This document shows, in pieces, positions 34,784 to 43,699 of a stretch of DNA of 64,000 nt. Both the position numbers and the translations under genes were made by a program. The stretch covers positions 744,001 through 808,000 of the forward strand of contig NZ_SMRT01000001.1 in NCBI RefSeq assembly GCF_004354045.1. The letters are read 5' to 3'. The notes below the pieces were generated by a model. The model was given only the letters and a program-made list of their open reading frames with translations. It had not been told where the DNA came from and did no database searches. The number at the start of each line of letters is the position of its first letter. The stretch's first letter is position 1. Source of the DNA: Paenibacillus piri. Its GTDB lineage: Bacteria > Bacillota > Bacilli > Paenibacillales > NBRC-103111.

Positions 34784-36148
34784 TTGTCAACCGGGGTGAA
34801 GACACAACAGACGGCTGCTTGCCATGACATCTCGCTGCTCAAGTCGAACTATAAATACGAGGATGCGCCGGACGAGGCCAAGTTTTCCCAATGCGTTCAC
34901 TGCGGCATTTGTCTGGAGGCTTGCCCGACCTACCAGCAGACCGGACTGGAGCCGCATTCGCCGCGCGGCAGGGTATACCTGATCAAGTCGGTAGCCGAAG
35001 GCAAACTTGACCTGAACGAATATTTCGCTAATCCGGTCGAAACATGTCTGGATTGCCGCGCTTGTGAAACGGCCTGTCCGTCGGGCGTCCAGGTAGGCGC
35101 GTTAATTGAAGAGGCGCGCGGCCAATTGTACAAGGCGGAGCCGCCGAGCGGCGTTTCGGGACTGGTGCATAACCTGTTCCTGCATAAGCTGTTTCCGTAT
35201 CCGAAACGGCTTCACGCCGTGCAGAAGCTGCTGAAAATATACCAGAAATCAGGCTTGCGGTTCGCAGCGCGAAAAACGAAGCTGCTCCGCGTCCTGCCTA
35301 CCCATTTGCGGGAAATGGAGCAGGCGCTGCCCGATATCCGGACCTCGCCGGTGCTGCACAGGCTGCCTCAAAGTTTGCCGCCCATCGGTCCAAAACGGGC
35401 GAAAGTGGCGGTGCTGACAGGCTGCGTGATGGATGTCGTCTACAGCGACATTAACGAGGCAACCGTTCATGTGCTGCGCCAGAACGGCTGCGAGGTGTGG
35501 ATCCCGCAGCAGCAAAGCTGCTGCGGCGCGCTGCATGTGCATGCCGGCGACCGGGATATGGCCAAGACGCTGGCCCGGCGCAATATCGACGTATTTCTGT
35601 CGGAGGATATCGATGCCATTATTATTAATGCCGCCGGCTGCGGTTCAACCTTGAAGGAATATGAGGAGCTGCTGAAGCATGACGAAGCTTATCATGGGAA
35701 GGCGCAGCTGTTCTCGGAAAAAGTGACGGATGTGTCGCGCTTTCTCGACCGGCTGGGACTCATTCCGCCAAAAGGCCGGCTCGATTTGACGGTTACGTAC
35801 CATGATGCCTGCCACTTGGCCCATGCGCAGAAGATTCGCGTCGAGCCGCGCAAAATGCTGGAGTCGATCCCCGGCCTGAGGACGGTGCCTTTGCCGGATG
35901 CCGACCGCTGCTGCGGCAGCGCCGGAATTTACAATTTGACGCATCCCGAGATGGCGGGACAGCTGCTGGAGCGCAAGCTGGACGATATCCCCGCCGGCTG
36001 CGACGCGGTCGTCATGGGCAATCCCGGCTGTATGATGCAGTTCCAGGTCGGCGTTGTCCGCCATAACCGTCCGGAGAAAATATTGCATACGATCCAGCTG
36101 CTGGATTGGGCGTACAAAGAGATCAACCCGATGGAACAGGGGGGCTGA
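34784..36148 (+). CDS. glcF: Glycolate oxidase iron-sulfur subunit GlcF
   Basis: 454 residues from an unusual TTG start at 34784, one base after the glcE stop, with GGAGGG (34771-34776) 7 bases upstream inside glcE. Two 4Fe-4S motifs (CVHCGICLEACP and CLDCRACETACP) lie near the N-terminus. Two CCG domains follow (CCGALH and CCGSAG, with HDACHLAHAQ between). It passes electrons from the flavin subunits to the quinone pool. Second gene of the operon. Confidence 0.93.
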   Translation: MSTGVKTQQTAACHDISLLKSNYKYEDAPDEAKFSQCVHCGICLEACPTYQQTGLEPHSPRGRVYLIKSVAEGKLDLNEYFANPVETCLDCRACETACPSGVQVGALIEEARGQLYKAEPPSGVSGLVHNLFLHKLFPYPKRLHAVQKLLKIYQKSGLRFAARKTKLLRVLPTHLREMEQALPDIRTSPVLHRLPQSLPPIGPKRAKVAVLTGCVMDVVYSDINEATVHVLRQNGCEVWIPQQQSCCGALHVHAGDRDMAKTLARRNIDVFLSEDIDAIIINAAGCGSTLKEYEELLKHDEAYHGKAQLFSEKVTDVSRFLDRLGLIPPKGRLDLTVTYHDACHLAHAQKIRVEPRKMLESIPGLRTVPLPDADRCCGSAGIYNLTHPEMAGQLLERKLDDIPAGCDAVVMGNPGCMMQFQVGVVRHNRPEKILHTIQLLDWAYKEINPMEQGG

Positions 36149-36152
36149 CTGC

Positions 36153-37592
36153 ATGGACGAGAAGCAACGCGAGCCGTTCGTCGCCGCAATGACGGCGATC
36201 ATGGGCAAAGCCTCGGTGCTGCACCGCTATGAGGATTTGCTTGCTTACGAATGCGACGGCTATACGATTCATAAAGGGATACCCGGCGCCGTGCTGTTTC
36301 CGGCGAATACGGGAGAGGTGGCCGCAGCGGTCGCCTATATGCACAAGCATAAAATTCCGTTTATTCCGCGCGGCGCCGGCACCGGATTGAGCGGCGGGGC
36401 TACGGCTTTGAACGGGGAAGTTGTGATCAGTCTTGTACGCATGAACAAGCTGCTATCCGTCGATTACTTGAACCGGAAAGCCGTCGTGCAGCCGGGTTTC
36501 ATCAACCTGAAGCTGTCCAATTCGATATCCACGAAAGGCTACTATTATGCACCGGACCCATCGAGCCAGGCATCGTGCACGATCGGCGGCAACGTAGGCG
36601 AGAACGCGGGCGGGGCGCACTGCTTAAAATACGGCGTCACAACCAATCATGTGCTCGGACTGGAGCTTGTGCTGCCGAACGGCGAAATCGTCCGTCTTGG
36701 CGGGGTGCCGGATGCGCCCGGCTATGATCTGCTCGGCGTGCTGACCGGCTCGGAGGGCACGATGGGTATCGTCACGGAAATTACCGTCCGCATCCTGAAG
36801 AAGCCGCAGGGAGTCAAGACGGTGCTTGCTCTTTACGACGATGTCAATGACGCCAGCTTGACCGTATCCGATATTATCGCCGCCGGAATCGTGCCGGCCG
36901 CGTTGGAAATGATGGATAACACGGCTATCGAGGGGGTCGAGTCCGGCAACTATCCGGTCGGCTACCCCCGCGACCTGGGCGCCGTGCTGATCGTTGAGGT
37001 GGATGGGATCGAAGCGGGACTGCAGCATCAAATCGATCAGGTGCTGGAGGTTTGCCGCAAGTATGGCGTCAGGGAAGTAAGGCAGGCGGCGGATGCGCAG
37101 GAGAGGGCGCGCTGGTGGGCCAACCGCAAGACGGCGTTCGGCGCGATGGGCACCATTTCTCCGGATTATTTGGTGCAGGATGGCGTCATTCCGCGCAGCA
37201 CGCTGCCGCAGGTGCTGGCGAAAGTAAGCGAAATCAGCGCGAAATACGGCCTCCGCATCGCAAATGTGTTTCATGCCGGGGACGGCAATCTGCACCCGCT
37301 GATTTTGTTCGATTCCCGGGTGCCAGGCGAAAAGGAAAATGCGGTGAAGGCCGGTTCCGAGGTGCTTAAAGCTTGTGCGGACGTGGGCGGCTCCATAACC
37401 GGCGAGCATGGGGTCGGCATCGAGAAGATGGAGGATATGCGCTTCATATTGAGCGATGAGGAAATACGGGTGCAGATCGGCTTGCGTCAAGTGTTTAACG
37501 GCGAAAACTTATGCAACCCGGACAAAATTTTCCCGAAGCCCGCACGCTGCGTGGAAGTCAAGCAATATGTCGCTTCCAGCCGGGAAAGCTGA
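36153..37592 (+). CDS. glcD: Glycolate oxidase subunit GlcD (FAD-linked)
   Basis: 479 residues from the ATG at 36153, 8 bases after AGGGGGG; the open frame starts earlier inside glcF without a site. The FAD domain shows FIPRGAGTGLSGGA and TIGGNVGENAGGAHCLKYG. The C-terminal cap contains FHAGDGNLHPLI and GSITGEHGVG, the catalytic and metal-binding histidine region. It is the catalytic subunit. Third gene of the operon, 4 bases after glcF. Confidence 0.94.
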   Translation: MDEKQREPFVAAMTAIMGKASVLHRYEDLLAYECDGYTIHKGIPGAVLFPANTGEVAAAVAYMHKHKIPFIPRGAGTGLSGGATALNGEVVISLVRMNKLLSVDYLNRKAVVQPGFINLKLSNSISTKGYYYAPDPSSQASCTIGGNVGENAGGAHCLKYGVTTNHVLGLELVLPNGEIVRLGGVPDAPGYDLLGVLTGSEGTMGIVTEITVRILKKPQGVKTVLALYDDVNDASLTVSDIIAAGIVPAALEMMDNTAIEGVESGNYPVGYPRDLGAVLIVEVDGIEAGLQHQIDQVLEVCRKYGVREVRQAADAQERARWWANRKTAFGAMGTISPDYLVQDGVIPRSTLPQVLAKVSEISAKYGLRIANVFHAGDGNLHPLILFDSRVPGEKENAVKAGSEVLKACADVGGSITGEHGVGIEKMEDMRFILSDEEIRVQIGLRQVFNGENLCNPDKIFPKPARCVEVKQYVASSRES

Positions 37593-37636
37593 AGCCGCTT
37601 TAAGCTGCCTGAACGCGCCCGCACGAGGTAGCGGCC

Positions 37637-37820
37637 TAACGGACTGAGCGAGCCATTATTTGTCCAAATTTCTTTCCTTTAAAATTCTAACGGACACGCG
37701 AGACTTTGTACGGCGCGCCAGTCGTTCATTTGCATCATTTGCCGCTAAATAGCGCCGTCTCGGTCCGTTACATTTGAAAACCATTCGTTTGGCCACAATT
37801 AAGGGCTCCGGTGTCCATTA
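37637..37820. repeat. Degenerate TAACGGAC repeats downstream of glcD
   Basis: TAACGGAC occurs at 37637-37644 and 37688-37695, its inverse GTCCGTTA at 37763-37770, and a decayed GTCCATTA at 37813-37820 (followed by a CCATTAA/TTAATGG hairpin). The second and third copies, with GAGAC/GTCTC and GGCGC/GCGCC further inwards, form a long imperfect hairpin of about 83 bases. No gene was found in the surrounding 464-base gap. Confidence 0.55.
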
Positions 37821-37934
37821 AAGTTAATGGTGTCGTTCGATGAACTGGACGGGCATGCGCTTGCGTTAGTTTTGAAAAGTTATACTATAGGCCGTGGTGG
37901 CGAAGCTGCCCTCCCGAGCCTTCGAACCATGTGC

Positions 37935-37984
37935 AAAGACGCCTCCAATGCCGCTAAAGCAGCGGGCTGGAAGCGTCTTTTTGT
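37935..37984 (+). terminator. Terminator in the glcD-dehydrogenase gap
   Basis: AAAGACGC (37935-37942) pairs with GCGTCTTT (37973-37980), continued inwards by TCCA/TGGA and GCCGCT/AGCGG pairs, with a TTTTTGTTT tail on the plus strand. It probably ends glcEFD transcripts. Confidence 0.75.
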
Positions 37985-38056
37985 TTGGTAAATGATGCGC
38001 ATCGGTTTCCGCGACTCGCCGGGGGCTCCCCCGAAAGTATCCGAACTTAGCAGGCT

Positions 38057-39064
38057 TTAGATGCGAGCCAAGCCCTTGGTATAAATATCTTTGATCGTCA
38101 GCAGGTTTATCATTGGCTGGCCGGTGCGGTAAGCCTCCGCGTTGCTGCAAATAATATCGAGCGAGCGTCCTATTCTATCCGGTACGGCAGGGGTGCAGTG
38201 CGGCGTAATCAGCGTATTCGGCGCATCCCAGAGCGGGCTGTCCGCAGGCAGCGGCTCCGTAGCGAACGTGTCGAGACCGGCTCCTGCTATCGTGCCTGTC
38301 CGAAGTGCGTCCAGCAGCGCGCTCTCGTCGATTACCGCACCGCGCGCGAGATTGACGATATAGGCGCTGCGTTTCATCAACTGCAGCTCCCGTTGGCCGA
38401 TCAGATGATGCGTAGCATCCGACAGTGGCAGCACCAGAGCGACGACGTCGCTTTCCTGCAGCAGCTCATCCGGCGTATCTCCGCGGTCGCTGCAGTACAG
38501 CCGGTCAACGCCAGGCGGAGGCGTTGTTACGCTGCGCCGGTAACCGAGCACCTGCATGCCGAATGCTTTGGCTCGTACGGCAAGCTCCTTGCCGGTATTG
38601 CCCAAACCGAGAATTCCCATTGTTTTTCCATACAATCCGCGCAGCTGTTCTTGACCGGGAACACCCCATTGATGGTCCTGCTGAGCCTTGTAGAACGCCG
38701 GAAACCGATAGGTCAGCGCCAAAGCGAAATACATCACATGCTCAGCCAGCACAGGGCCGGAGCGACCCGCGGAGCTTGTAACGATCAAGCCTTTCTCAAA
38801 CACTTCCGGCCGGGCTGTCTTGTTCAAGCCTGCGTGGTCGCAATGCACCCATCGCAGGTTGGGGGCGTCGAAGAAGCGCTCGTCCAAATCTCCATGCAGC
38901 AAGGCAACATCCGCTTTTTGAAGAGCGGCGGCAATCCCGGCTTCGTCCCGGCGGTTCAGCAAAATCATTTCGGCTGGGGCGAACGCTTCTTTCAGGCGCT
39001 GCAGATGCGCACCTTCATATTCGACGGTGGCTAATACGGTTTTAATTTCGGTTGCATGGGACAT
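38057..39064 (-). CDS. D-2-hydroxyacid dehydrogenase, NAD-dependent
   Basis: 335 residues from the ATG at 39064, after AAAGGATGTGG; the frame stays open upstream into the permease gene, where the reading is Arg/Ser-rich noise. Rossmann motif GILGLGNTGKELA, catalytic Arg in VNLARGAVID, Glu in FATEPLP and His in LITPHCTPAV. It interconverts 2-oxoacids and D-2-hydroxyacids such as glyoxylate/glycolate; the exact substrate is unknown. Last gene of a minus-strand operon with the cluster III regulator and permeases, 37 bases after the second permease. Its product could feed the nearby glcEFD oxidase, which is inference. Confidence 0.88.
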   Translation of the reverse strand: MSHATEIKTVLATVEYEGAHLQRLKEAFAPAEMILLNRRDEAGIAAALQKADVALLHGDLDERFFDAPNLRWVHCDHAGLNKTARPEVFEKGLIVTSSAGRSGPVLAEHVMYFALALTYRFPAFYKAQQDHQWGVPGQEQLRGLYGKTMGILGLGNTGKELAVRAKAFGMQVLGYRRSVTTPPPGVDRLYCSDRGDTPDELLQESDVVALVLPLSDATHHLIGQRELQLMKRSAYIVNLARGAVIDESALLDALRTGTIAGAGLDTFATEPLPADSPLWDAPNTLITPHCTPAVPDRIGRSLDIICSNAEAYRTGQPMINLLTIKDIYTKGLARI

Positions 39065-39101
39065 CGTTCCACATCCTTTTCTTAATTGTATTATTTTTGT
39101 C

Positions 39102-39980
39102 TCAGCCCTTAACGGAACCGAGCATGACGCCTTTTGCAAAATATTTTTGCAGGAACGGATAGACGAGCAGGATCGGCAGCATCGCCAGGACGATCGACGC
39201 CATGCGGATCGTTTCCTGCGGAACCATCGTTTCATCGGTGCTGCCCGATTGGCTGATGCCGGAAGCATCGGCCTCGATAACCAATTGCTTGATCAAAACT
39301 TGCAGCGTCCATTTTTTCGTGTCGCTTATATAAATGAGCGCATTAAAATACGTATTCCAGTGCTGCACTGCGAAAAACAGCGTGAAGGCGGCAACCGCCG
39401 GCATCGACAAGGGCAATACGATTTTGGCGAAAACGCCGAGGTCGGAGCAGCCGTCAATTTTGGCGGAGTCCTCCAGCTCGGGATGGATCGATTCCATGAA
39501 GCTTTTGACGACGATCAGACTCCAGGCGTTGGTCAAGCTCGGCCAGATCAGCGACCAATACGAATTCAGCAGCCCCATTTGCTTGACGAGCAAATAATGG
39601 GGAATGATACCCGCATTGAAAAACAAAGTGACCAGTACGACACCCAGAAAAAAGTTGCGGCCCAGCACCCATTTTTTCGTCAGCCCATAGGCCATCGTAA
39701 ACGTAACCGCCAAGTTCAGCACCGTTCCTGTCAGCGTGATAAAGGCAGTGCTTTTCAAGGAATCGAGAAAGCTGTTGGTCGACAAAATGGAACGGTAGGA
39801 GGCCAGCGACCATTTGTCCGGAAGCAAATAAAATTTCAACGGCGTATAGGTCGAAGGATCGGTGAATGACAGGCTGACCACATATAGAAAAGGAAACAGA
39901 CTGGCGAGCGCGATCAAGCCGAGCACCATGTAATTTAACCAATCCCCTGCCGTCAACGATTTTTGATGGATAAAGCTCAA
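39102..39980 (-). CDS. YtcP/LplC-type sugar ABC transporter permease (cluster III)
   Basis: 292 residues from a TTG at 39980 with GGAGGGG 6 bases upstream; this start gives the same length and opening (SFIHQKSLTAGDWLNY) as its paralogues, whereas the frame runs on upstream into the 40-bp repeats. Six membrane segments; EAA-like loop EDSAKIDGCSDLGVF; C-terminus FAKGVMLGSVKG. Partner of the LplB-type permease upstream. Confidence 0.9.
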   Translation of the reverse strand: MSFIHQKSLTAGDWLNYMVLGLIALASLFPFLYVVSLSFTDPSTYTPLKFYLLPDKWSLASYRSILSTNSFLDSLKSTAFITLTGTVLNLAVTFTMAYGLTKKWVLGRNFFLGVVLVTLFFNAGIIPHYLLVKQMGLLNSYWSLIWPSLTNAWSLIVVKSFMESIHPELEDSAKIDGCSDLGVFAKIVLPLSMPAVAAFTLFFAVQHWNTYFNALIYISDTKKWTLQVLIKQLVIEADASGISQSGSTDETMVPQETIRMASIVLAMLPILLVYPFLQKYFAKGVMLGSVKG

Positions 39981-39996
39981 GGTGATCCCCTCCTCA

Positions 39997-40133
39997 GAGT
40001 TTTGCGATAGCAAAACTGGCATCGAAAGCATACGCTGAGTTTTGCGATAGCAAAACTGGCATCGAAAGCATACGCTGAGTTTTGCGATAGCAAAACTGGC
40101 ATCGAAAGCATACGCTGAGTTTTGCGATAGCAA
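39997..40133. repeat. 40-bp tandem repeat with hairpins between two permease genes
   Basis: Three exact copies of a 40-base unit (39997-40036, 40037-40076, 40077-40116) and a 17-base start of a fourth. Each unit contains the palindrome AGTTTTGC-gata-GCAAAACT and a 20-base remainder beginning GGCATCGAAAGC. On the coding (minus) strand the array lies between the stop of one permease and the ribosome site of the next. Copies are adjacent with no unique spacers, so this is not a CRISPR array. Confidence 0.95.
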
Positions 40134-40237
40134 GTTTGCGGTTGCTCTCCGGTGACAAAGGCGAACGCTGGCACTTCTCCGGAATGATTCCGCCCTCTCC
40201 GCTGTTTTTCATTGGACTAAAGCCTGCCTGCAAAACC

Positions 40238-41206
40238 TCAATAAATGCCTTCATGACCGAGCTTTTTGACTATGGCGTTGGCGGCGAGAACGAGGACGAG
40301 CCCGACGACGCCTTTAAACATGCCGACGGCGGTACCGATGCTGATTTCACCCTGTTGAATGCCGTGAAAATAGACGTAGGTATCAAATACGTCGGCCACG
40401 TCGTTGACGAGCGGATTCATCATGAGCAGCACCTGCTCGAAGCCGACATCGGCCATATGCCCCAGCCTCAGAATAAGCAATATGACGATCGTAGGCCGGA
40501 TGGCCGGCAGCGTAATATGCCAAATTTGGCGCATGCGCCCCGCGCCGTCCACGACGGCCGCTTCATATCGCTGAGGATCGACACCGGCAATCGCCGCCAA
40601 AAAAATGATCGTGCCCCAGCCCGTTTCCTTCCATATATTTTGCAGCGTCAACAAGGCCCAAAAGTAGCGGGGCTCGGATAAGAACGAAATGCTGTCGAAA
40701 CCGAGCGCAACGAGCAGCTTATTAATGATTCCGACATCGACCGATAGCAGGAAAAAGGTCATGCTGGCGACAACGACCCACGATAAGAAATGCGGCAGGT
40801 AGACGACGGATTGATTGAGCTTTTTAAACCATTCATGCCTGACTTCGTTCAGCATGACCGAAAGAATGATCGGCACCGGAAAGAAAAAAAGCAGATTCAT
40901 CAAATTGATCAAGAGCGTATTGCGCAGCAGGATATAAAAATGATCGTCCGTAAATAACTGAACGAAATGCTCCAGTCCGACCCATTCGCTCCCGCTTATG
41001 CCGGTGAACGGGTTGTAGTTTTGAAAGGCAATGAGGATTCCCCACATCGGCACATATTTGAACAGGGCGAAGTAAACGAAGCCCGGAAGGATGAGCGCAT
41101 AGATATATCGCCCGGCGGCAAGCCTTCTCCACAGCCTTCGGCCGCCGGCCGGAGCTGCTGCGGACAAAGAAAGCTCCGTTTCATTCGATGTGAATGGCGC
41201 ACGCAT
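40238..41206 (-). CDS. LplB-type sugar ABC transporter permease (cluster III)
   Basis: 322 residues from the ATG at 41206 after AAAGGAG. Six membrane segments; EAA loop EAAVVDGAGRMRQIWHITLP; ending KKLGHEGIY. It starts 34 bases after the regulator gene on the same strand and is separated from its partner permease by about 258 bases carrying the tandem repeats, much more than in clusters I, II and IV. Confidence 0.92.
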   Translation of the reverse strand: MRAPFTSNETELSLSAAAPAGGRRLWRRLAAGRYIYALILPGFVYFALFKYVPMWGILIAFQNYNPFTGISGSEWVGLEHFVQLFTDDHFYILLRNTLLINLMNLLFFFPVPIILSVMLNEVRHEWFKKLNQSVVYLPHFLSWVVVASMTFFLLSVDVGIINKLLVALGFDSISFLSEPRYFWALLTLQNIWKETGWGTIIFLAAIAGVDPQRYEAAVVDGAGRMRQIWHITLPAIRPTIVILLILRLGHMADVGFEQVLLMMNPLVNDVADVFDTYVYFHGIQQGEISIGTAVGMFKGVVGLVLVLAANAIVKKLGHEGIY

Positions 41207-41240
41207 CGCAAAAGCTCCTTTCCTGCCCGTAACGAAGCGT

Positions 41241-43448
41241 TCACCGGTAAATAGTTCGGTAATCGCTGGGCGACATTTTCAGTGTGCGTTGAAAGACGCG
41301 GTTAAACGTACGGTGCGAATATCCGACAGCCTCGGCGATTTGGCTTATGTTCTGGTCGGTCGCAGTCAGCAGCCTGCGGGCTTCGCTCATTTTGCAGGCC
41401 GTTACATAATCGAGGAACGATTCGCCGTATTCTTTCTTGAACAACCGGCTTAAATAAGCCGGGGTAATATGCAGCAGGTCGGCGCATTCGGCCAATGAAA
41501 TGTCGCGCGATACATGGTCGAGCACATGCTTGCGGGCCTTTTGGGCGATCAGCTTGCCGGTTTTGTTGTAATTGTCGTCGGCCATTTTTTCATACAGCGG
41601 AAATAACTGCTCGGTGAACCATTCGCACATTTCCGCTCTCGTCTCCCGCGCCCGCAGCTGGTCGAACAGGTCGAATTCGAGCATATCCGGGATGCCGCCG
41701 CCTTTATGCTCGACCGAGGCAATAATCGAGGCAAGCAGCATACAGTAGCTTTGAGAGCTGATCGCATAAGATTCGGACGATTGCAACGCCAGGGTGAACT
41801 GCTCCATTGCACTGCGCGCCTGCTGTACATCGCCGACGGCCAGCGCCTCGACGATTGCGGTTTCGATGGAGCGCGGATAGCTGAATGCCGGCAGCTTCTG
41901 GTTCGCCTCCAAATCCTCGATATACAGGATGGATTCATCCTCGCGGTAGAGGCGGTATTGAAGCGCCTGCTTCGATTCCTTATACGATACGCGGATATCC
42001 GCCAGATGCGGATAGAACCGCCCGATGCCGACGGAAACCTGAAGCTTCAGGTACGTATGCAGCGCAGTCTGCACCGATTCCGCGAACAGCCGGGTTTGGC
42101 TCGCCATGGCCGCCTGGGACATATTCCGGTCGAAATGAAGAATTGCTGCGGCCTGCCCCTGCGTATCATGCAGCACATTTCCGCGCAATGACGGATGGCT
42201 GCTCAACAGCTCCTCCATCACATTGGTCACGGCAAACGTAAGCATCGGCTTATCCTCCGGCCGGAACCTGTCTTGCTTGAACAAATTTTCGACCTTGACG
42301 AGCAGCGTTACATACGTGTGATCGACCGGGATGCCGTATTTTCCGCATTCGTCGTATAGCGTAGGCCCGTTGATGTAATTGCCGGACAGCCATTGCTGCA
42401 GCAATCTTTCTGTCAGGGGCGGCACGGATCGATCGAGCTGCTCGCCGAGTGTCTTGGTCTGCTTGTTCAGCATGTCGACCAGCTGCCGGATCGGATTGCA
42501 CGCGCTCCTGAGCGTAATGACGGTCAGCAGCACCCCGACGGACAAGAGAGCGAGCACCGCGCCGACCGTCAGCCAGCGGATCCAGGCGAGCTCGCCGATA
42601 ATAAAGCTGTACGGGATGACGGATATGTAGGTATTGCCGGTCAGCGACTTTTTAAACGAGTAAAAATACGTTTCGCCGGCGCTGTTTTGAAACGTGAAGC
42701 TGCTGCTTCGGCTTTTGTCGGATCCGATGCTGCTCAGCACAGGGTCGTTCAGATAAGCTTTCGTATCGCCTTCCTTTTGCATTTGAAACAGTATTCTCCG
42801 CTGGTCGTCCAGCACGATGATCGATTGGCTTTTCGCCAGGGAAGATACATTGGCAAAATATTTTTTAATCTGGCTAATGTCCACCTGGGTAACGAGCAGC
42901 CCCTGCGCTTCGCCGGCGGATAGCGTAGGCAGCGTCAGCGCAAAGGAGATGTAGCCGCTGCGCAAGCCTTCCGGCAAATAAATCCAGCGACCTTCCTGGC
43001 CGTTTGTTTCGAGCTCGCGAATATCTTGTTTAAATTTGAAATCTTCAATGTTTTGATGGCCTGCATCGTTGGACAGTACCAGCCCCGCGCTGCGGTTGTA
43101 ATAATAAATGTTGCCGATCAGGTTGTTTTGGTATTTTTCCAAAGAAATTTTGCTCAGCAGCTCCATCTGATTGACATAGTCGTTCTCGTAATTGCGGATA
43201 TTGAACGATTCGCCGACCATCGGGTCAAGCGCCAATTGAAATGAGCGGTCGACAATGTCGCGCATCACCTTTTCGGTGTATTGTTCGACCATTGTAAGAG
43301 ACGTCTGATTATCGGTTTGAAAGCTTGCAATGCCCCCTTTCATGGCAAACTGGTAATAGGCCACGCCCGCTAATATAATCGGCAGGCAAGCCGAGAGACA
43401 TCCCAGCCAGATGAGACGATAGAAATAGGCAGTTTTCACAGCATTCAC
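41241..43448 (-). CDS. Membrane-bound AraC-family regulator of cluster III
   Basis: 735 residues from a GTG at 43448, 8 bases after GGGAGG (43457-43462); the open frame continues to 43508 without a site. N-terminal membrane segment, extracytoplasmic Cache-like sensor (about 35-280), second membrane segment (about 290-310), GGDEF-like domain with VSVGIGRFYPHLADIR, and a C-terminal AraC DNA-binding pair (SLAECADLLHITPAYLSRLF and ISQIAEAVGYSHRTFNRVF). It belongs to the same subtype as the cluster IV regulator. The operon it heads also encodes two permeases and a dehydrogenase; the binding-protein gene is divergent. Confidence 0.9.
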   Translation of the reverse strand: MNAVKTAYFYRLIWLGCLSACLPIILAGVAYYQFAMKGGIASFQTDNQTSLTMVEQYTEKVMRDIVDRSFQLALDPMVGESFNIRNYENDYVNQMELLSKISLEKYQNNLIGNIYYYNRSAGLVLSNDAGHQNIEDFKFKQDIRELETNGQEGRWIYLPEGLRSGYISFALTLPTLSAGEAQGLLVTQVDISQIKKYFANVSSLAKSQSIIVLDDQRRILFQMQKEGDTKAYLNDPVLSSIGSDKSRSSSFTFQNSAGETYFYSFKKSLTGNTYISVIPYSFIIGELAWIRWLTVGAVLALLSVGVLLTVITLRSACNPIRQLVDMLNKQTKTLGEQLDRSVPPLTERLLQQWLSGNYINGPTLYDECGKYGIPVDHTYVTLLVKVENLFKQDRFRPEDKPMLTFAVTNVMEELLSSHPSLRGNVLHDTQGQAAAILHFDRNMSQAAMASQTRLFAESVQTALHTYLKLQVSVGIGRFYPHLADIRVSYKESKQALQYRLYREDESILYIEDLEANQKLPAFSYPRSIETAIVEALAVGDVQQARSAMEQFTLALQSSESYAISSQSYCMLLASIIASVEHKGGGIPDMLEFDLFDQLRARETRAEMCEWFTEQLFPLYEKMADDNYNKTGKLIAQKARKHVLDHVSRDISLAECADLLHITPAYLSRLFKKEYGESFLDYVTACKMSEARRLLTATDQNISQIAEAVGYSHRTFNRVFQRTLKMSPSDYRTIYR

Positions 43449-43541
43449 CGCATGAACCTCCCTAATGATCACTATAGATTCATCGCAAGAAATGAGCTCC
43501 CGTCGCAACCATCATATCAAGGCGCGGCGGAGGCGGATATA

Positions 43542-43552
43542 GACAATTCTTG
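43542..43552 (+). promoter_or_regulatory. Motif shared by clusters III and IV, possible AraC operator
   Basis: GACAATTCTTG lies between the divergent regulator and binding-protein genes of cluster III. The exact reverse complement stands at 50073-50083 before the cluster IV binding protein. AATTGTC alone also occurs upstream of the cluster II binding protein (27716-27722). Confidence 0.4.
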
Positions 43553-43699
43553 TTTTGGACGGGCGGGGCATTTCTAAAATTGACCGAACAAGCAGCCGCC
43601 AGCGTCACGATAAAAGTTGACTATTGAGTGCCGACTCTGCCGTGCTATACGATGGTGACGTGGCAATACCATCATTATGACAAGGGGATGAACAAGCGA

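Noticed and set aside
39065-39268. N-terminal extension of the hydroxyacid dehydrogenase into the permease gene
   Set aside because: Arg/Ser-rich out-of-frame reading of permease sequence; the ATG at 39064 has a ribosome site and fits the family start.
39997-40133. CRISPR array
   Set aside because: The units are directly adjacent with no unique spacers, the period is 40 bases throughout, and no cas genes are present.
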